The translations under genes were made by a program, and so were the position numbers. A stretch of 64,000 bases of DNA from contig NW_026623067.1 of the NCBI RefSeq assembly GCF_023065955.2, positions 61,801,944 through 61,865,943 of the forward strand, in the 5' to 3' direction. Within the stretch, counting starts at the first letter, position 1. Each line of letters opens with the position of its first letter. Below are positions 1 to 11,692 of this stretch, piece by piece. The notes beneath the pieces were generated by a model, which saw only the letters and a program-made list of their open reading frames with translations, did no database searches and was not told the DNA's origin. The DNA comes from Ursus arctos. Taxonomy: Eukaryota; Chordata; Mammalia; Carnivora; Ursidae.

Positions 1-923
1 CAAACAGTGACTGCTCTCTAAAGTGCCCTGAGGAAAAAAGGGTGAGGGGTGGGAGAGGCCCAGAGAAGTCTGATTTTTGTCTGGGAAGTAGAAATAACTC
101 CCTGGTGCCTCCAGAGGCCTCTCTGCCTACTCGTCTCCACCTAGGGCTCACTGTTGTGGCAGCAAAGAGCAGTGCATGCTGGGAGCCACACTGTGGTCCT
201 GTGGTCTCCTGGCACTTTTGATTGAGTCGATTCCAGTGTATACGTTTATTTGTAAATTGGATCACGTATTGCTGACTGTATATTATACACATGTATGACT
301 ACTTATAATCTATTACTAATATGTGCATGGGACACTATATATATAACTGCACGTGTATATGTATTTACTGTCCTGTACAATATATTGAGTGCCTTATAAA
401 ACAAATACAAATATAGAAGAAACATTGGATAAATAATAAAGATGAATAAAGATTTTAATATTTTCTCCCTGTTTACCTCTGGAGCTTGTAAATCTTCTGC
501 TTCCTAGGGGTCCAGAGAGGGAAGAATGATACTTGTGCTCTTGGTCCCAGTAGATCACTATGTGGCCATAGTAACAGTGCTGGCATCACTTAACCTCCCA
601 ATATCACAAGTGCTCCCCACCAATGTCTGAGGTGAAGGGGCAGGAGGTTAGTAACTGAAAGACCAAATTGTTTCCCTCACCCCCTTCACCCCATCCCTCA
701 ATGTGTTTTCCACGCTATGCTTTCCATTCACAGGAGTGGCCTTTGCTAAGAGAGTGAAAACATTTGCAGATGAAGGGCTCAGGAATTCCTTCCAGACGGT
801 CTGATAAATCTGTCTTCAAAATAGGTGGGCAGTTTAGAGACACAGGTGCAGGCTGAGGAGGTGTAGGCCCAGGCACCTTCACTCTAGCCTGGCCGGCACA
901 GCCTGAGAATGCCCCGCTGCCAG

Positions 924-939
924 CCCCCCCCCCCCCCCC
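924..939. repeat. Poly-C tract (16 C)
   Basis: This is an uninterrupted run of 16 C beside the first copy of the 120-bp diverged duplication. It is a simple repeat, probably length-variable and prone to sequencing error. Confidence 0.9.
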
Positions 940-940
940 A

Positions 941-1061
941 GGCAAGGGCTGTCCTTTCTCACTGAAGAGTCAGAAGGAAATTAGAGGAGGTCCTTCACTG
1001 GTGCCTTCAGCAGAGGAACATCCACCTGAATGGGAAAGCTGTGAACCTTGCAAATGTGCAG
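941..1061 (+). repeat. Diverged duplicated segment, copy 1
   Basis: This segment aligns in the same orientation with 2525-2648. Both begin GGCAAG and then share in order CCTTTC, TCAGA, GAAAT, a GAGG(A/T)GGTC(C/T)TTCACTG block, GCCTTCA, GAACAT and CTGAATG. Identity is roughly 70-75% by eye. It may be a local duplication or two copies of an unrecognised old repeat. Confidence 0.55.
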
Positions 1062-2524
1062 TAGAGGGAACGAAGATGACATCAGCTGGAGCAGCTCCAC
1101 GCCTGACTGTTATTGCTTCCTGCCGCCACATCTGTAGAGCATAATCAGTAGTTGAAAATAACTAGCAAATCAAAGTGCATCAAAAATCCAAACTTGGAAA
1201 TGTCTCTTCAGCATTTTTAAAATTAATATGTACATTCATATAACCAATTAAATGAGTTTACCTACTTCAGATGCACGAGGTGGAATAGAATACTCTACAT
1301 ACTAATCTTCAAGATAAAATTAAATTTTTTTTTTTCTGGGGAAAAAGAAATCTAATAGGATATTTCCTTATATGATCTGATATTCCTATTTAAATTCTGA
1401 TAAAACAAAGGGAGTCATGGACAGAGAAATTGTGTTTTTTGACAATAACTCATTCAAAAAAAGAACAGAATTCCTTGATGACTTTCTGCATTTGAAAAAA
1501 GTAAGCTACCAAGAATACTAAACACTTGAACCTATGTTTTAGGGAGATCATTTTCCAAAAAAATAAAACAAGAAGAAAAAAGCCCTACCAATGCACAGTT
1601 TCTTTCTAGGTCAATGATTCTGCTTTATTCACATGTCTGGGTGAGGCTGGCGAGTGCGACCTGCCAACTGAAGCCACTGGATTTGACACATTTCAGTGTC
1701 AGCTGTGGGATTTCTGCCTTAAATCTGTCAGGACGGCCCTGTGGCCACTTCTGCAAAAACCCCTGGGGACAAAATTTATTGTTATACCTCAATAGCTTTT
1801 TGTTCACCTCCAAAATAGGGGTCCAGGGTCATACTAATGATTGTGGAGAGACAAAATGCTCTCTCTATATTTTATTAAACAGATCTCTTAATAATTAATC
1901 AAATGTGAAAATTATTTTCCATCACTCTGACACTAAGGCTAAAGCATTGCAATTTTTTTTCTCAGCCTGTTTCTTTTTCTTTTAAATTGCCCTCTGTGGA
2001 TTCCCTCAGCTACAAAGCAAGTGAGTAGAGAAAGCCCAATTTACGACTTTGCTTTTTAAACCATAATCACCCCTCTGGGCTTCTACTGGGGAAGAGCTGG
2101 GGGATTCTGTAGGTTGTCTGGTAAACACCTGAGAAAATCTGTTCTTGGATCCCCCAGAACCATCGAGGGGCCATGATACCATGGATAGGAACAATTTCAT
2201 GGAAGTCCACCCTGAGCCAGACCACTCAGCACCTCTCTTAGGAGACGGCAGGGTTGGAATAAAGTCATGGCTCTTTCTCTCAAAGAGTTGCTGTGTTTCG
2301 GGGAGAAAAGAGCCTGGTGAAGTCAGAATTGCTTTGTTCGGCTACGGATGTAAGCAGAGGACACTGCACTGCTGAGGAGCTCGCCTTGAGTTCTCCATCC
2401 AGGCACCTGGCAGTGGCGTTTGTGAGGCAAGACCGGATTGGAAGATGGGTGGTGTCTTAGGGAGTCGGGGCCCTACTCACTGACAGATTAATACCAGATA
2501 AGGGACATTGCTAGGGAAATGCAC

Positions 2525-2648
2525 GGCAAGCAGTTCTTCTGACCTTTCCTTACTAAAAGGTCAGAGAGAAATCAGAGGTGGTCTTTCACTGCTGCCTTCA
2601 TCTAAGAACATTCCATCTGAATGTGTAAGATGACAGCCTGGCAAACAC
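2525..2648 (+). repeat. Diverged duplicated segment, copy 2
   Basis: This is the partner of 941-1061, about 1.6 kb away in direct orientation. The similarity ends abruptly on both sides, and the flanks are not obviously related. I do not recognise the repeat family. Confidence 0.55.
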
Positions 2649-5579
2649 AGGACTAAGATAGTGTGTGCAGGGGGTTGGGGGGTGGGAATTTGGAGTTGGG
2701 CTTATATTAGCAGAGGGTGCTCGGAGGGGTGTGTGGGCAGGAGTGAGGGTTTGTAAGTGCATGGCTGAAGCTACCAAACTAGGCAGTGCGGAAGCCAGGT
2801 GGGCAACAGGACTGGGTTGGAAGCGCGCAGAAGAGCAATGGTTGCTGGCAGCAGCGTCAATATTCTCCCTCTGAGCACTAATTACATTATTAAGCAAACA
2901 GACCAACACAGGGTGTAGGGACGGAAACATGTATTTAGGATCTAGTCACTCTCTACTTGGCTGTAAATAATCGTGCGCATACAGTTCTTTCCCACCCAAG
3001 TACACTACTGGGCACTTTCCTTGCTTTCTCTTTAATTTACTAAGCTTGAGAAAGGGAAATATTGCTTTCCATGCCAGCCATTCTTGAAGAAGTCAGATTC
3101 TCTGTATTCCGTGCTACCCAAATCTAACAGATATTTCTGAGAGTGCTGGACACAGCAGCCACCACCCCCCAGAGAAGATGCAGGATTCAGGAGGCACAGG
3201 AAATAGGTTCCATAAGTAGCAACATGCATTTTCTTGGCTGTAAAGAGCTTGCATTTGCTAATTAGACCTTTGCAATATACAAGAGCCCAAATCTCCTTTG
3301 ATCTAGCTAAATCCAGCCTAAAGAGGTGGGTGTAAACACAGGATTGGAAGAAACCAGGAACAACATGGAAAGGATTTGTATGCAATGGGAATAAATCTGT
3401 TACCAAAAAAAAAAAAAGTCTAAGAGGAGCTTGCAGAAGGAAATCTGCGGCAGGCTGAGCCAGCCGGGTGAATGGCAGAGAGAATAGAGGCTATTTGAAT
3501 ACTGATGTGGCCCTCACTTTCTTCCATTTCCATTAATGACATGCTCATCAAGGGCAAACAATGGGACCGGCTGCCGGCGCCTGTCACAGTGTGTGGGTGC
3601 TGGGATGCCAGGCTGTCATCCCTGGGCTGCATTTAGAGACCTGCACGCTAATAAGAAGTGCTCTGTGCCGTCAATGCAGACAGGTGCTTCCGCGGCTGGG
3701 ACATGCTCCATTCCCTTCCCCCTGAAACCCTCCTCTCCCAGCCCCCCTGACAGACACCATGAAATGCACAAATTAACAGCCCCATCATGTTGGGCTGCTG
3801 CTGCCTGCGGTGAAAGCAGAAAATCAAGTTGTCACCCAGGGTGCAGTGATAAAGCCACAGCCTCATTTCTCTGTTGGTGCCCTATAATAGCAAATGCCAG
3901 ACAGCTGGATGGATGGGAGGCTTTAGATTAAGGCCTTGATGCACTCTGGCCAGAGAATTAGTTGCTGTTTCCATGTGGATATTTTGTTCAAAACAAACAT
4001 CTGGAGAAAGCAAAGTTTCCTAGAGCAGAAGTGCCTTTTGCTTCTTCTGGAATCGAAGAAAACAGTCGAAAGAGAGTGGTGTTTCCTTTCAAATAATCCC
4101 AGTTAAGATTCTGACTCTGCATTTGCTTAGAACTTTATCAAGGACTTAGAGCTATGCAAAGGTTAACAAGTACACAGTCTAGTGCTCAGGCCAATCTTGA
4201 CACAGGGAACGGTTTCTGGGTCTGCGAGGGCCTTGCGCTACTTACACCCCATCCAGCAGGTGCTCCTGATAGACTCTTTCTTCCAAATTTCTAGAGCCCC
4301 TCCAGTAGTCTACCTAAGCTGTCCCCCCTGCCACCCCCAAATCCCAGGCCATTCGGGTCCTCGCTACACACCGTCACAGGATGAAGCTACTTCTCAGGAA
4401 ATAACAGATACAAAGCCCCCTGCTCTCCCGGCACCACTGCAGTTGGCTCCAAGTGTCTGGTGGCCTGACCCAGCCTGGGCTGACACGGCCAAGTGTGCAA
4501 AAGGAAAGAAATGGAGGGGCCTGAGCCCTTCAGACTCCAAGGAGTTTAATGATATAATGGCCTGAGAACTTCAACATAAAACAGGAAGAGCAACTAACGA
4601 AACTTACAACATAAAACCCCCCTCCTGTCATTTTTATAGTAACAGTAAAACACTTTATTGAATTTATGAGCTACATAATGACTATGAAGAATGTAAGTTG
4701 AATTAGAACCAACTCGGAAGTATAATATCAACTATAAACCCTTTTCTATTACCCCATCCCTTCAGCTTTTTCTGTCCTCTTCCTTTTAAGCAAGGGACAT
4801 TGCCTTCCTCAGACTTTCGCCCGAGACAGAGTTCACAACTTGCTAATAAATCTTAACTCTTCCTCCAAAGCTCCAGAGCTGACAGATCTCCAAGGGGTAA
4901 GACGCTCCCTGGGGGTGACCATTCCCTCTCAAAGCCTCCAAGCCATTACAATGCATTTTAGAAAAGAAATCAGCTCGTCTTGTCTTTGCATAAAGCCTGT
5001 CATATCGGGAGGCTCTCTGAGGATATACGTCAGGTATTTCAATCTCTGTAATTCCACATTGGAATGGCCTTTCCAAAACAGAAACTACAACGCCCTCAGA
5101 AGTTTATGAAAAGCATCCTCAGTCAAGGACTCAGTGTGTGCAGGGCTGGTGGCCAATTCCTGATGACCAGATGGGGGGAAACGCACATCACTGAGCTAAG
5201 CAGCATGCGGGGCTGTGTTTTCTGTTTCCATTTCACTCCTAAGTCTTCCTGTTCCCTGAGGATTTTTTTCTGGAGGGGTAATAAAATAAAATGGGTGAAA
5301 CAAAGCCATAAGCCAGTTAAGTCTGAAAGACATGTCATCTCATCTAAAAGGAAGAAACGGACCATTTCCATGCCTAAGGCTGACAGCAACGCCTGAGCTG
5401 GCAGTAGTGCTATTCCATTTGATTTATAGAATAATGGGGTGACAAATGACGACAAAAATAAACTTTTACTGCACTGAACTGCTCCTTTATTTATGAAATT
5501 TGGCCAAGTAGTGAAATCTTTTATCTGCAAGTTGTAACATGGAGTGGGAACGAGCGATTATGGTGTGGTAATAGTAATC

Positions 5580-5930
5580 CAGCAATGGAGGCTGAGTCAG
5601 TTGGAAATGGATTGAGGTAAAATAACTACCGCACCATGATAAATGTGAACAGCGCTTTGCTGACAGATGATCTAACAGGTGTTCATAACAACTATATAAG
5701 AGGATTTATTTATGACCAGCCACAGCCGCGGCACTGTAAATCAGCTCCAGCAGCTGCACACCGCTGAAACCAAGTCCCTGATGGAGGAACGGTGCAAGAG
5801 CCCAAAGAACACAATTCACTCCAGAATCTTAATCATCAAATAACATTTTTTTAGGTAATTACACCACAGCACAGAAATCATAATTACTTTCAATTAGAAA
5901 ACTGAGCTGCCCATAACTTTGTTTACAAAA
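5580..5930. promoter_or_regulatory. Candidate distal regulatory block (motif cluster)
   Basis: This is unique sequence with a dense set of short sites: a MAF/AP-1-like GCTGAGTCA at 5591-5599, homeodomain cores TAATTA at 5856-5861 and 5881-5886, CAATTAG at 5891-5897, and a forkhead-type TGTTTAC at 5920-5926. A GC-rich centre with repeated CAGC words sits near 5720-5765. It lies in SINE-free DNA. Enhancer function is inference from motif density only; such motifs occur often by chance. Confidence 0.25.
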
Positions 5931-6763
5931 TATTTTTATTTAGGCCCTATGGTTTTGATGAGACCTGAGCAAAATGGAGGCTCTGGGGTCATGGAAAGAG
6001 TGCCCTTGTGTGTTGGCGACTTCAGTGTGATGCCAGTATGAGGCCCTCTGAGGACAGCTTCATTTTTTCAGCCAAAAATCAAAAAATCAAACCTAAAGTT
6101 GGGAGGGGACTTGGTTTCCCCCAAAAGTCTGCATTAACCTCCCCGGGGCAGTGTTTGGGTTCACGCCTTACCCTTTGCTGTCATTCCTAACTTTACACAG
6201 TTTACTAACAAAGGGAATAAGCATGTAACAATGAACTCATTAGAAATGGGGAGTTTAAATTTAGGCGGAGGGGCCCATCTTTATGCAACCCTTTTTAATT
6301 ACTTTGCAAAGGCATAATTTAGTACTTTGCTTTTTGTAGGCCACTGTCTTAATAATTCCTTACTGTTATCCATGGAGATGGTTGACCTTACTGTAACACA
6401 AGTCTTCACATTCATCACATTGCTTAAAGAACAACCCCCCCCCCCAAAAAAAGTTGGTTCTTACATGGGTGAGAAGATGCTCTTCTAGGAGGAACGAATC
6501 CTGAATCTTGGTTGAGCTACAGTTTGAGAACTCATCTATCTTCTCTCTCATACTCTCATATTATGAAACTCCCCCACTGGCAACCTCTCCCAGGCCAATT
6601 AACGAGAAGGGTGTGGGCAAGGTGAGGCTTCCGTGCTCTCTGCAAGCACACGTGCAGTGTCTGGAGTCTTCAAGGGTTTACGTGAATGAGCCCACTGGCA
6701 GAATTATCTACTAGTTAGGCTTTCTAATCATCTCTAGATCTGAGAATAAAGATTCTTCCACAC

Positions 6764-6862
6764 TGAGGCACCTGGCTGGCTCAGTCAGTGGAGCATGTGA
6801 CTCTCGATCTCAAGGTTGTGAGTTCGAGCCCCACACTGGGCATGGAGATTACTTAAAATTCT
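6764..6862 (+). mobile_element. Short tRNA-derived SINE (head only, old subtype)
   Basis: The head GGCACCTGGCTGGCTCAGTCAGTGG is followed by a pol III B-box-like AGTTCGAGCC (6821-6830) and a short tail, ACTTAAAATT. The usual CT-rich body is missing. It is a CAN-SINE relative in plus orientation. Confidence 0.75.
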
Positions 6863-7302
6863 TCTCCACTTCAGCCTCACTTTTGGTGTCTCTGGTGCTC
6901 AAGGTTGTAGATGAGAAAGCAGTGTCTCGGGAGGTCACTAAAGACAATTTGAGTCTGTTATAATAATTCCAAGTTTGAATTCTGAGGGGTTTGAGTCTTC
7001 AGTGTACACATTTACTGAAGCAGCCAGGAATTACATGTACAAGTGACTATGTACATCAGTTTGGCTCCAGAGAAAGACAGACATGAGGAGGAGAAGATTA
7101 GGCATCACTTCAACAAACAATCACTTAACCAGTAAATAGATACCAATGCAATTTCTTATTCTTTAGCTACTTTGAAGTCCAAAAAGACTTACTTTAGAAT
7201 CTGGAAATAATTGAAAAGCATAGGAATAACTAAAATCCCCAAGGAAATATCTAAAATTGGCTTACAAGTGGGAGAGTAGAACCAACAAAGCTGATTTCTC
7301 TA

Positions 7303-7556
7303 GTTCACTGGTTCCCAACCTTCTTTTTCCTGTCTCCAGTTTCCAAGGGCAATGCAGCCCCACCCATAGTAATGGCAACCATTTGCTCCTCCTCTGACCT
7401 ACCACAGCCCCTGAGCTGCAGACCTGGGGGGATGGCGTCAGGGAGACAGCCTGGGAGGACAGAAGGGAGAAATAGGGGTACAGAGTGGTTGGTGTGCGGG
7501 TAATGTTGCTCTTTGTACAAAGGTAAATTCTAAGAGCCTAAGTTGAGAACAATCTA
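7303..7556. mobile_element. Probable non-autonomous hAT DNA transposon fossil
   Basis: The left end CACTGGTTCCCAACCTT and the right end AAGTTGAGAACAATC form imperfect terminal inverted repeats of the kind seen in mammalian Charlie-group MER elements, about 250 bp apart. The interior has no coding content. Family not assigned. Confidence 0.5.
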
Positions 7557-10500
7557 TTCTTCCTTTTCCCACTCCTAGGAACTCTTTTCTGAGTTCCTAG
7601 CCATCCAACTTTTAAGAACTAGCCAGCTTCGTTGCCTCAGTGGAACCTTCTTAGACCTCTCTAGCCCAGTGAACACTTCTTCTCCCTAAACCCAATAGTT
7701 CTTACTGGTGTGATCTGACAATCACGCAACTGCTTCACAACTCTTTCCAGAAACAATTTCAGCTTTCAAACAGCTATGTTTCAAGTTTGTTGGTCAAGTG
7801 ATCATGTGAAATCTAAAATATTTTTATTCAAACAACAATTTCACATGGTAGTTAACTTACCAGATCAGGTCTTAAAATAGTGCTTACTCCATAAAACAGT
7901 TAAAAAGTGGTAGGAAAAAGTGTTACCAAGATAGAAAGAGTAAAGCCTTCACTTAGTCGTGTTGAACGCTATTTGTCGGGAAGTCACATAAAGAAAGGAA
8001 ACAAAGACTGTGAAGATCCCAGGAACAAATTCTGGTCCACTTAAGGGCATGTTTCTCTATTAAACACAATTTCTATTCATCTAGGATCATAACACTATCA
8101 TAAACTTGGTTTTGGTTTTTTTTTTTTTTTTTTTTTTTGGTTCCTCTAAAATCTCGAGAGTAAAAGTGATCATGAAAACTTTTCTTGAGGTAACTGGTCA
8201 AGTTGGAAGGCAGGTAAGGAAAAGGATGATAAAAAAAGAAAAAAGCAAATACATGGTCAGAAAGTAATTGCCTTTCATTTAACCGACCTCCAATTGACAG
8301 AAGAACAAAAGAAGTGCACACCCAGTGGCTGGTCTGGTCAGTCACCTGTGTGAGGAGAGGGGAGGTGGAGGTGAAGAGATGGGTTCAGCAAGACTCTGGG
8401 AGCTGACAGTTCACTTAAAGCACTAGACCCAGCACCCGAAGTGAGTGGGGGGGGGATGGGGGTGGGCCTGTATTAGTATGTAAGTGAAGTTTGTTTGCAA
8501 ATCACTGACTTGGTGAAGTCCACACTGCCATTTCTTCATTTTTTGACAATTGGATTGTGGTTTCTTGGGGGCAGAGAGCATATCTTCTATTTTACTATAC
8601 CCCTGATAATGGTTACCGCAGTTCTTCACGTTTCACCATGGATGCAATCTTTAAATAGAAAGGAAACAGTAAGGCTTTGTTAATTTTGCACTGTAACATA
8701 GGGCTTTTTCCTCCTCATTATGTGAAAAGAGGCCTTTTTCCCTGTTTAAAAACGTTCCCATATAATGTTAGAGTGATCAGAGAGAAGAAAAAAGAAGGTA
8801 AAAAACCTTGGGTTTTCCTCTAACTAGCTAACCTTTGCTTTTTAAAACCTCCCTTTATGTTATTCATCATTCTGGATTCTTGTCTCCTCTAATGTAATAT
8901 CTATCTTCTTAACATGAACCACGGGTTATAAGGGCAAACTTCTCATAAGCTATTATAAAGTTATTCAAAATGTTTGCAAATAGTTCCTGGGAAGGGCAAG
9001 TATCAAGTATTTTAATTTGATAAGTTCATTGTTATACTCTCTTCAGAATAAAAACATTCTCCTTTTCTCGTAATAAATAAAGCAAACGTAACGAGATACC
9101 GAAAATGAGGCAATGTGATACCAAAAATGAGGCTGTCTGAAATATACTATGAGAGCCATTCTTCAAGATTGGTGTACATAAAATGTCCCATTAAGTGGAC
9201 ATTAAAATGAAAAAATATAGCTAGAATTAAGAATTCAACATTGACTAACTCGACTCAATGGAACAATTTAGAGATAATCATGGATTATGATAAAGTTAAA
9301 GGAAATATGAGGTAAGGAACTATGAAACATTGTACCAAAAAAAGAAGGAACCCCCCATCCCCAATCTTAAACTTGGGATTTTGGTCATTTTTCTAATTTC
9401 ACTTATATGAAAAATATTTTAATGATAACAAACTATTGATGTTAAAATGGCTTCAACGGTTAGCATACTGCATTATTTTATTGATTTAGTATAGATTTTA
9501 AATCTCAAAGTTAGCTATCAAAAATTTATCTTATTCAAAAAAAAAGTTCTACTGCAGTTTCCTTAGTTTCCAAATACAGAGCTGAGTGACCTATTTTCAA
9601 AGATAAGTGCCCTCATTTAAGGGAAACAAAAAGCTGTCTACATCACAACATAAATTTTCCCTCTGCTTTGATGCATTAAGTGTAAATGTGTTTCAGAAAA
9701 CAGGTATTTAGCCTGTCAAATTCTTTATAACATTTCCAAAAGTTGGTGACTTAAAACCCCCAAGTTGTGAAGCAAGCCCCGAGAAACAAGATTAATAATG
9801 GAAATGCCAACTGGTTGCACTTACAGCGGTGCTTGTGGGTGTTGGCAGTGCCATGGCTGCAAGGCTCCAGGGCGAGGTCGGACACGAGACTCCTACAGCT
9901 CTACTTCTCACCCAGATTAACTGCTGTGTGCCAAGAGCAGGACAATTTAACAATCTTGTTTGCTCTCTCCAGCTCATAAGCTTGAAAATTTAATTTTTCA
10001 GGTCTGTTTTGTTCTTCTCGACATACATTTTCCAAGAATGTTTCATTCTGTTTTTTTCCTCTTTATATATGTTCTACAGTGTTTCCACCAATGTATGTTC
10101 TTTTTACTTTTTAAAAATTGTTATGTGGCTTTACAGAAAGGGAACTGACTAGCATATACTCTCTATTACCTTATATCAGAAAGGTAAATAAAATTTCAAC
10201 TGGTTTTAAAAAGGCATAAAAGACCTAGAAAAAAGTTTCCTGGTTATAGAACAACCTTATTAAAAACAGTGACTTGCCTAAGTTAGCAAACAAAATAAAG
10301 ACTGCAAAAGTGCGAATATGTTGATTTTGTAACTGGTTTTTAAAATTTCTACAATGAGGATTATACTGGTTAGTTTCCAAAGGTATTTCAGTCCATCTAA
10401 GTTGGGCATCAAGATGTGTAAAGGAACAATTAGATCCAAAGAGTTTATTCACCAGGTTTAATATGCCTTATAATCTGATCTCTACTAATCAAGATTGCAC

Positions 10501-10611
10501 AGAAAGACATTTTATTTTACAACATGATGATTTTTGCTACTGTTATTAAATATACCAATTTTTTTCTTGGAGTTAACTACTCTATAACATAATTAGAAAA
10601 TCTACCTGGGT

Positions 10612-10817
10612 GGGGCGCCTGGGTGGCTCAGTCGTTAAGCATCTGCCTTCGGCCCGGGGCGTGATCCCAGCGTCCTGGAATCGAGCCCCGCATTGGGCTC
10701 CTTGCTCTGCTGGGAGCCTGCTTCTTCCTCTCCCACTCCCCCTGCTTGTGTTCCCTCTTTCGCTGGCTGTCTCTCTCTCTGTCAAATGAATAAATAAAAT
10801 CTTAAAAAAAAAAAAAA
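10612..10817 (+). mobile_element. CAN-SINE (tRNA-derived), plus strand
   Basis: This is a full-length SINE with the GGGGCGCCTGGGTGGC head, A and B boxes, CT-rich body and AATAAATAAAATC tail ending in poly-A. The flanks AAAATCTACCTGGGT and AAAATCCACCTGAGT look like an imperfect target duplication. It lies about 160 bp past the predicted AP3B1 cleavage site. Confidence 0.92.
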
Positions 10818-10980
10818 TCCACCTGAGTTTGAAAATGGTTTTTCTTTCACTAACTTAACCCCATTGACTGCTTCTTTGCAGAATATAATACTCAAACCAT
10901 TTACTTTAAAATAAAAAAAGATCAGCCTATGAACTTTGGGATTACACACAGTTTCTCATTAAAAATACAAACACAAATGT

Positions 10981-11538
10981 TATTCGTATGCTAGTTTATT
11001 ATTCAGAGATGATTTCATGATGAGTGTTGTCAATAACCAATTACAATACCAGGCAATTCATAGAACAAAATTTTGCAGAGATCTTGTTGTTTTTAATTCT
11101 AAAAAGTGTGCTACCCCAATTTTCAGATACCAAGCTGAGAGGCTGTTTAGACTATTTCTAGGCTAATTTTGCTTACACTGGGAGGGAAGGTGATTTCCAA
11201 TAACCTTAAAATACCCAATTCATGTGCATCATTGTGAAAAAAGAGAAGGAACAGAAGGACAGAAGAAGTAGCAGGACAGAGAAAATGCCACATGGATTCA
11301 AGAGTTGAGAAAACTGACAGTAAAATATATGTTCTTTGGTTAGCAAAGAGAAAAGGGGGAAAGTATTGCATACATGATAGATACACACTAGCATTCTAAA
11401 GCAGGAGACAAGAATGTCAAGAGTGTATTCTTCCCCCGCTGCCAGATGGAAGGGCTATTATTATAAATGAAAGGCAGCAGTAGTGGATGCCAGGAACTTT
11501 TGTTGTGTGCCAGATTCTGAAGTCCAGATGCAAGCAGG
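10981..11538 (-). other. AP3B1: AP3B1 3' untranslated region
   Basis: This non-coding sequence runs from the AP3B1 stop codon to the predicted cleavage zone about 15-20 nt past an AATAAA signal. It contains no recognisable SINE. Its length of about 550 nt is plausible for this transcript. The exact end is inferred from the signal and the GU-rich element, not from transcript data. Confidence 0.65.
10995..11000 (-). terminator. AP3B1: AP3B1 polyadenylation signal AATAAA
   Basis: On the minus strand a canonical AATAAA is followed 20-35 nt later by a GU-rich stretch (TTTGTGTTTGT, plus-strand 10979-10969). This is the usual layout of a mammalian cleavage and polyadenylation site. Cleavage is expected near 10985-10975. 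A CAN-SINE lies only about 160 bp farther downstream. Confidence 0.65.
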
Positions 11539-11692
11539 TTACCCCTGGGACAGGACAGGCTTCAGCTCCCTCAGCAGAACAGAACCGATCACGGTTCTTT
11601 CTGTGTTGATGATAAGCTGGGCTGTAGAGCCTTCCTTCAGCTCCACAGTGACGAGCATCAATGACCCACTGTGCACAGTTTTAGCTGCAAAC
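11539..11692 (-). CDS. AP3B1: AP3B1 terminal coding exon with stop codon
   Basis: The coding part of the last exon follows an excellent acceptor: a long pyrimidine run ending ttttcttcag. One base completes Arg, then 50 codons run from [20 protein letters not shown] to the C terminus [15 protein letters not shown], followed by TAA at 11541-11539. It forms the end of the platform subdomain of the beta-3A ear. The exon continues as 3' UTR. Confidence 0.95.

Larger units (their letters stand above)
1..10980. other. Intergenic region downstream of AP3B1
   Basis: No coding exon could be supported on either strand. The first 6.7 kb is free of CAN-SINEs, richer in GC and CpG-containing stretches than the introns, and reads mostly as unique sequence. 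After that come one short tRNA-derived SINE, a hAT fossil, a T23 tract at 8116-8138 and unique AT-rich DNA. In human the interval between AP3B1 and TBCA/OTP is also non-coding, which agrees but is from memory. Confidence 0.7.

Noticed and set aside
3536..3931. 131-codon plus-strand frame
   Set aside because: Low-complexity composition (Cys, Ser, Ala), no homology recognised, and no supporting splice or polyadenylation structure.
5123..5530. 135-codon open frame on the minus strand
   Set aside because: No recognisable domain, no splice or promoter context, and an overlapping plus-strand frame of similar length. Best explained as chance in GC-richer intergenic DNA.
6764..6862. Possible functional tRNA gene
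   Set aside because: A and B boxes are present, but the cloverleaf is not complete and the head is that of a CAN-SINE, so it is a tRNA-derived retroposon.
11147..11394. Two overlapping minus-strand frames downstream of the AP3B1 stop
   Set aside because: They fall inside the AP3B1 3' UTR, overlap in different frames and show no similarity to a protein.
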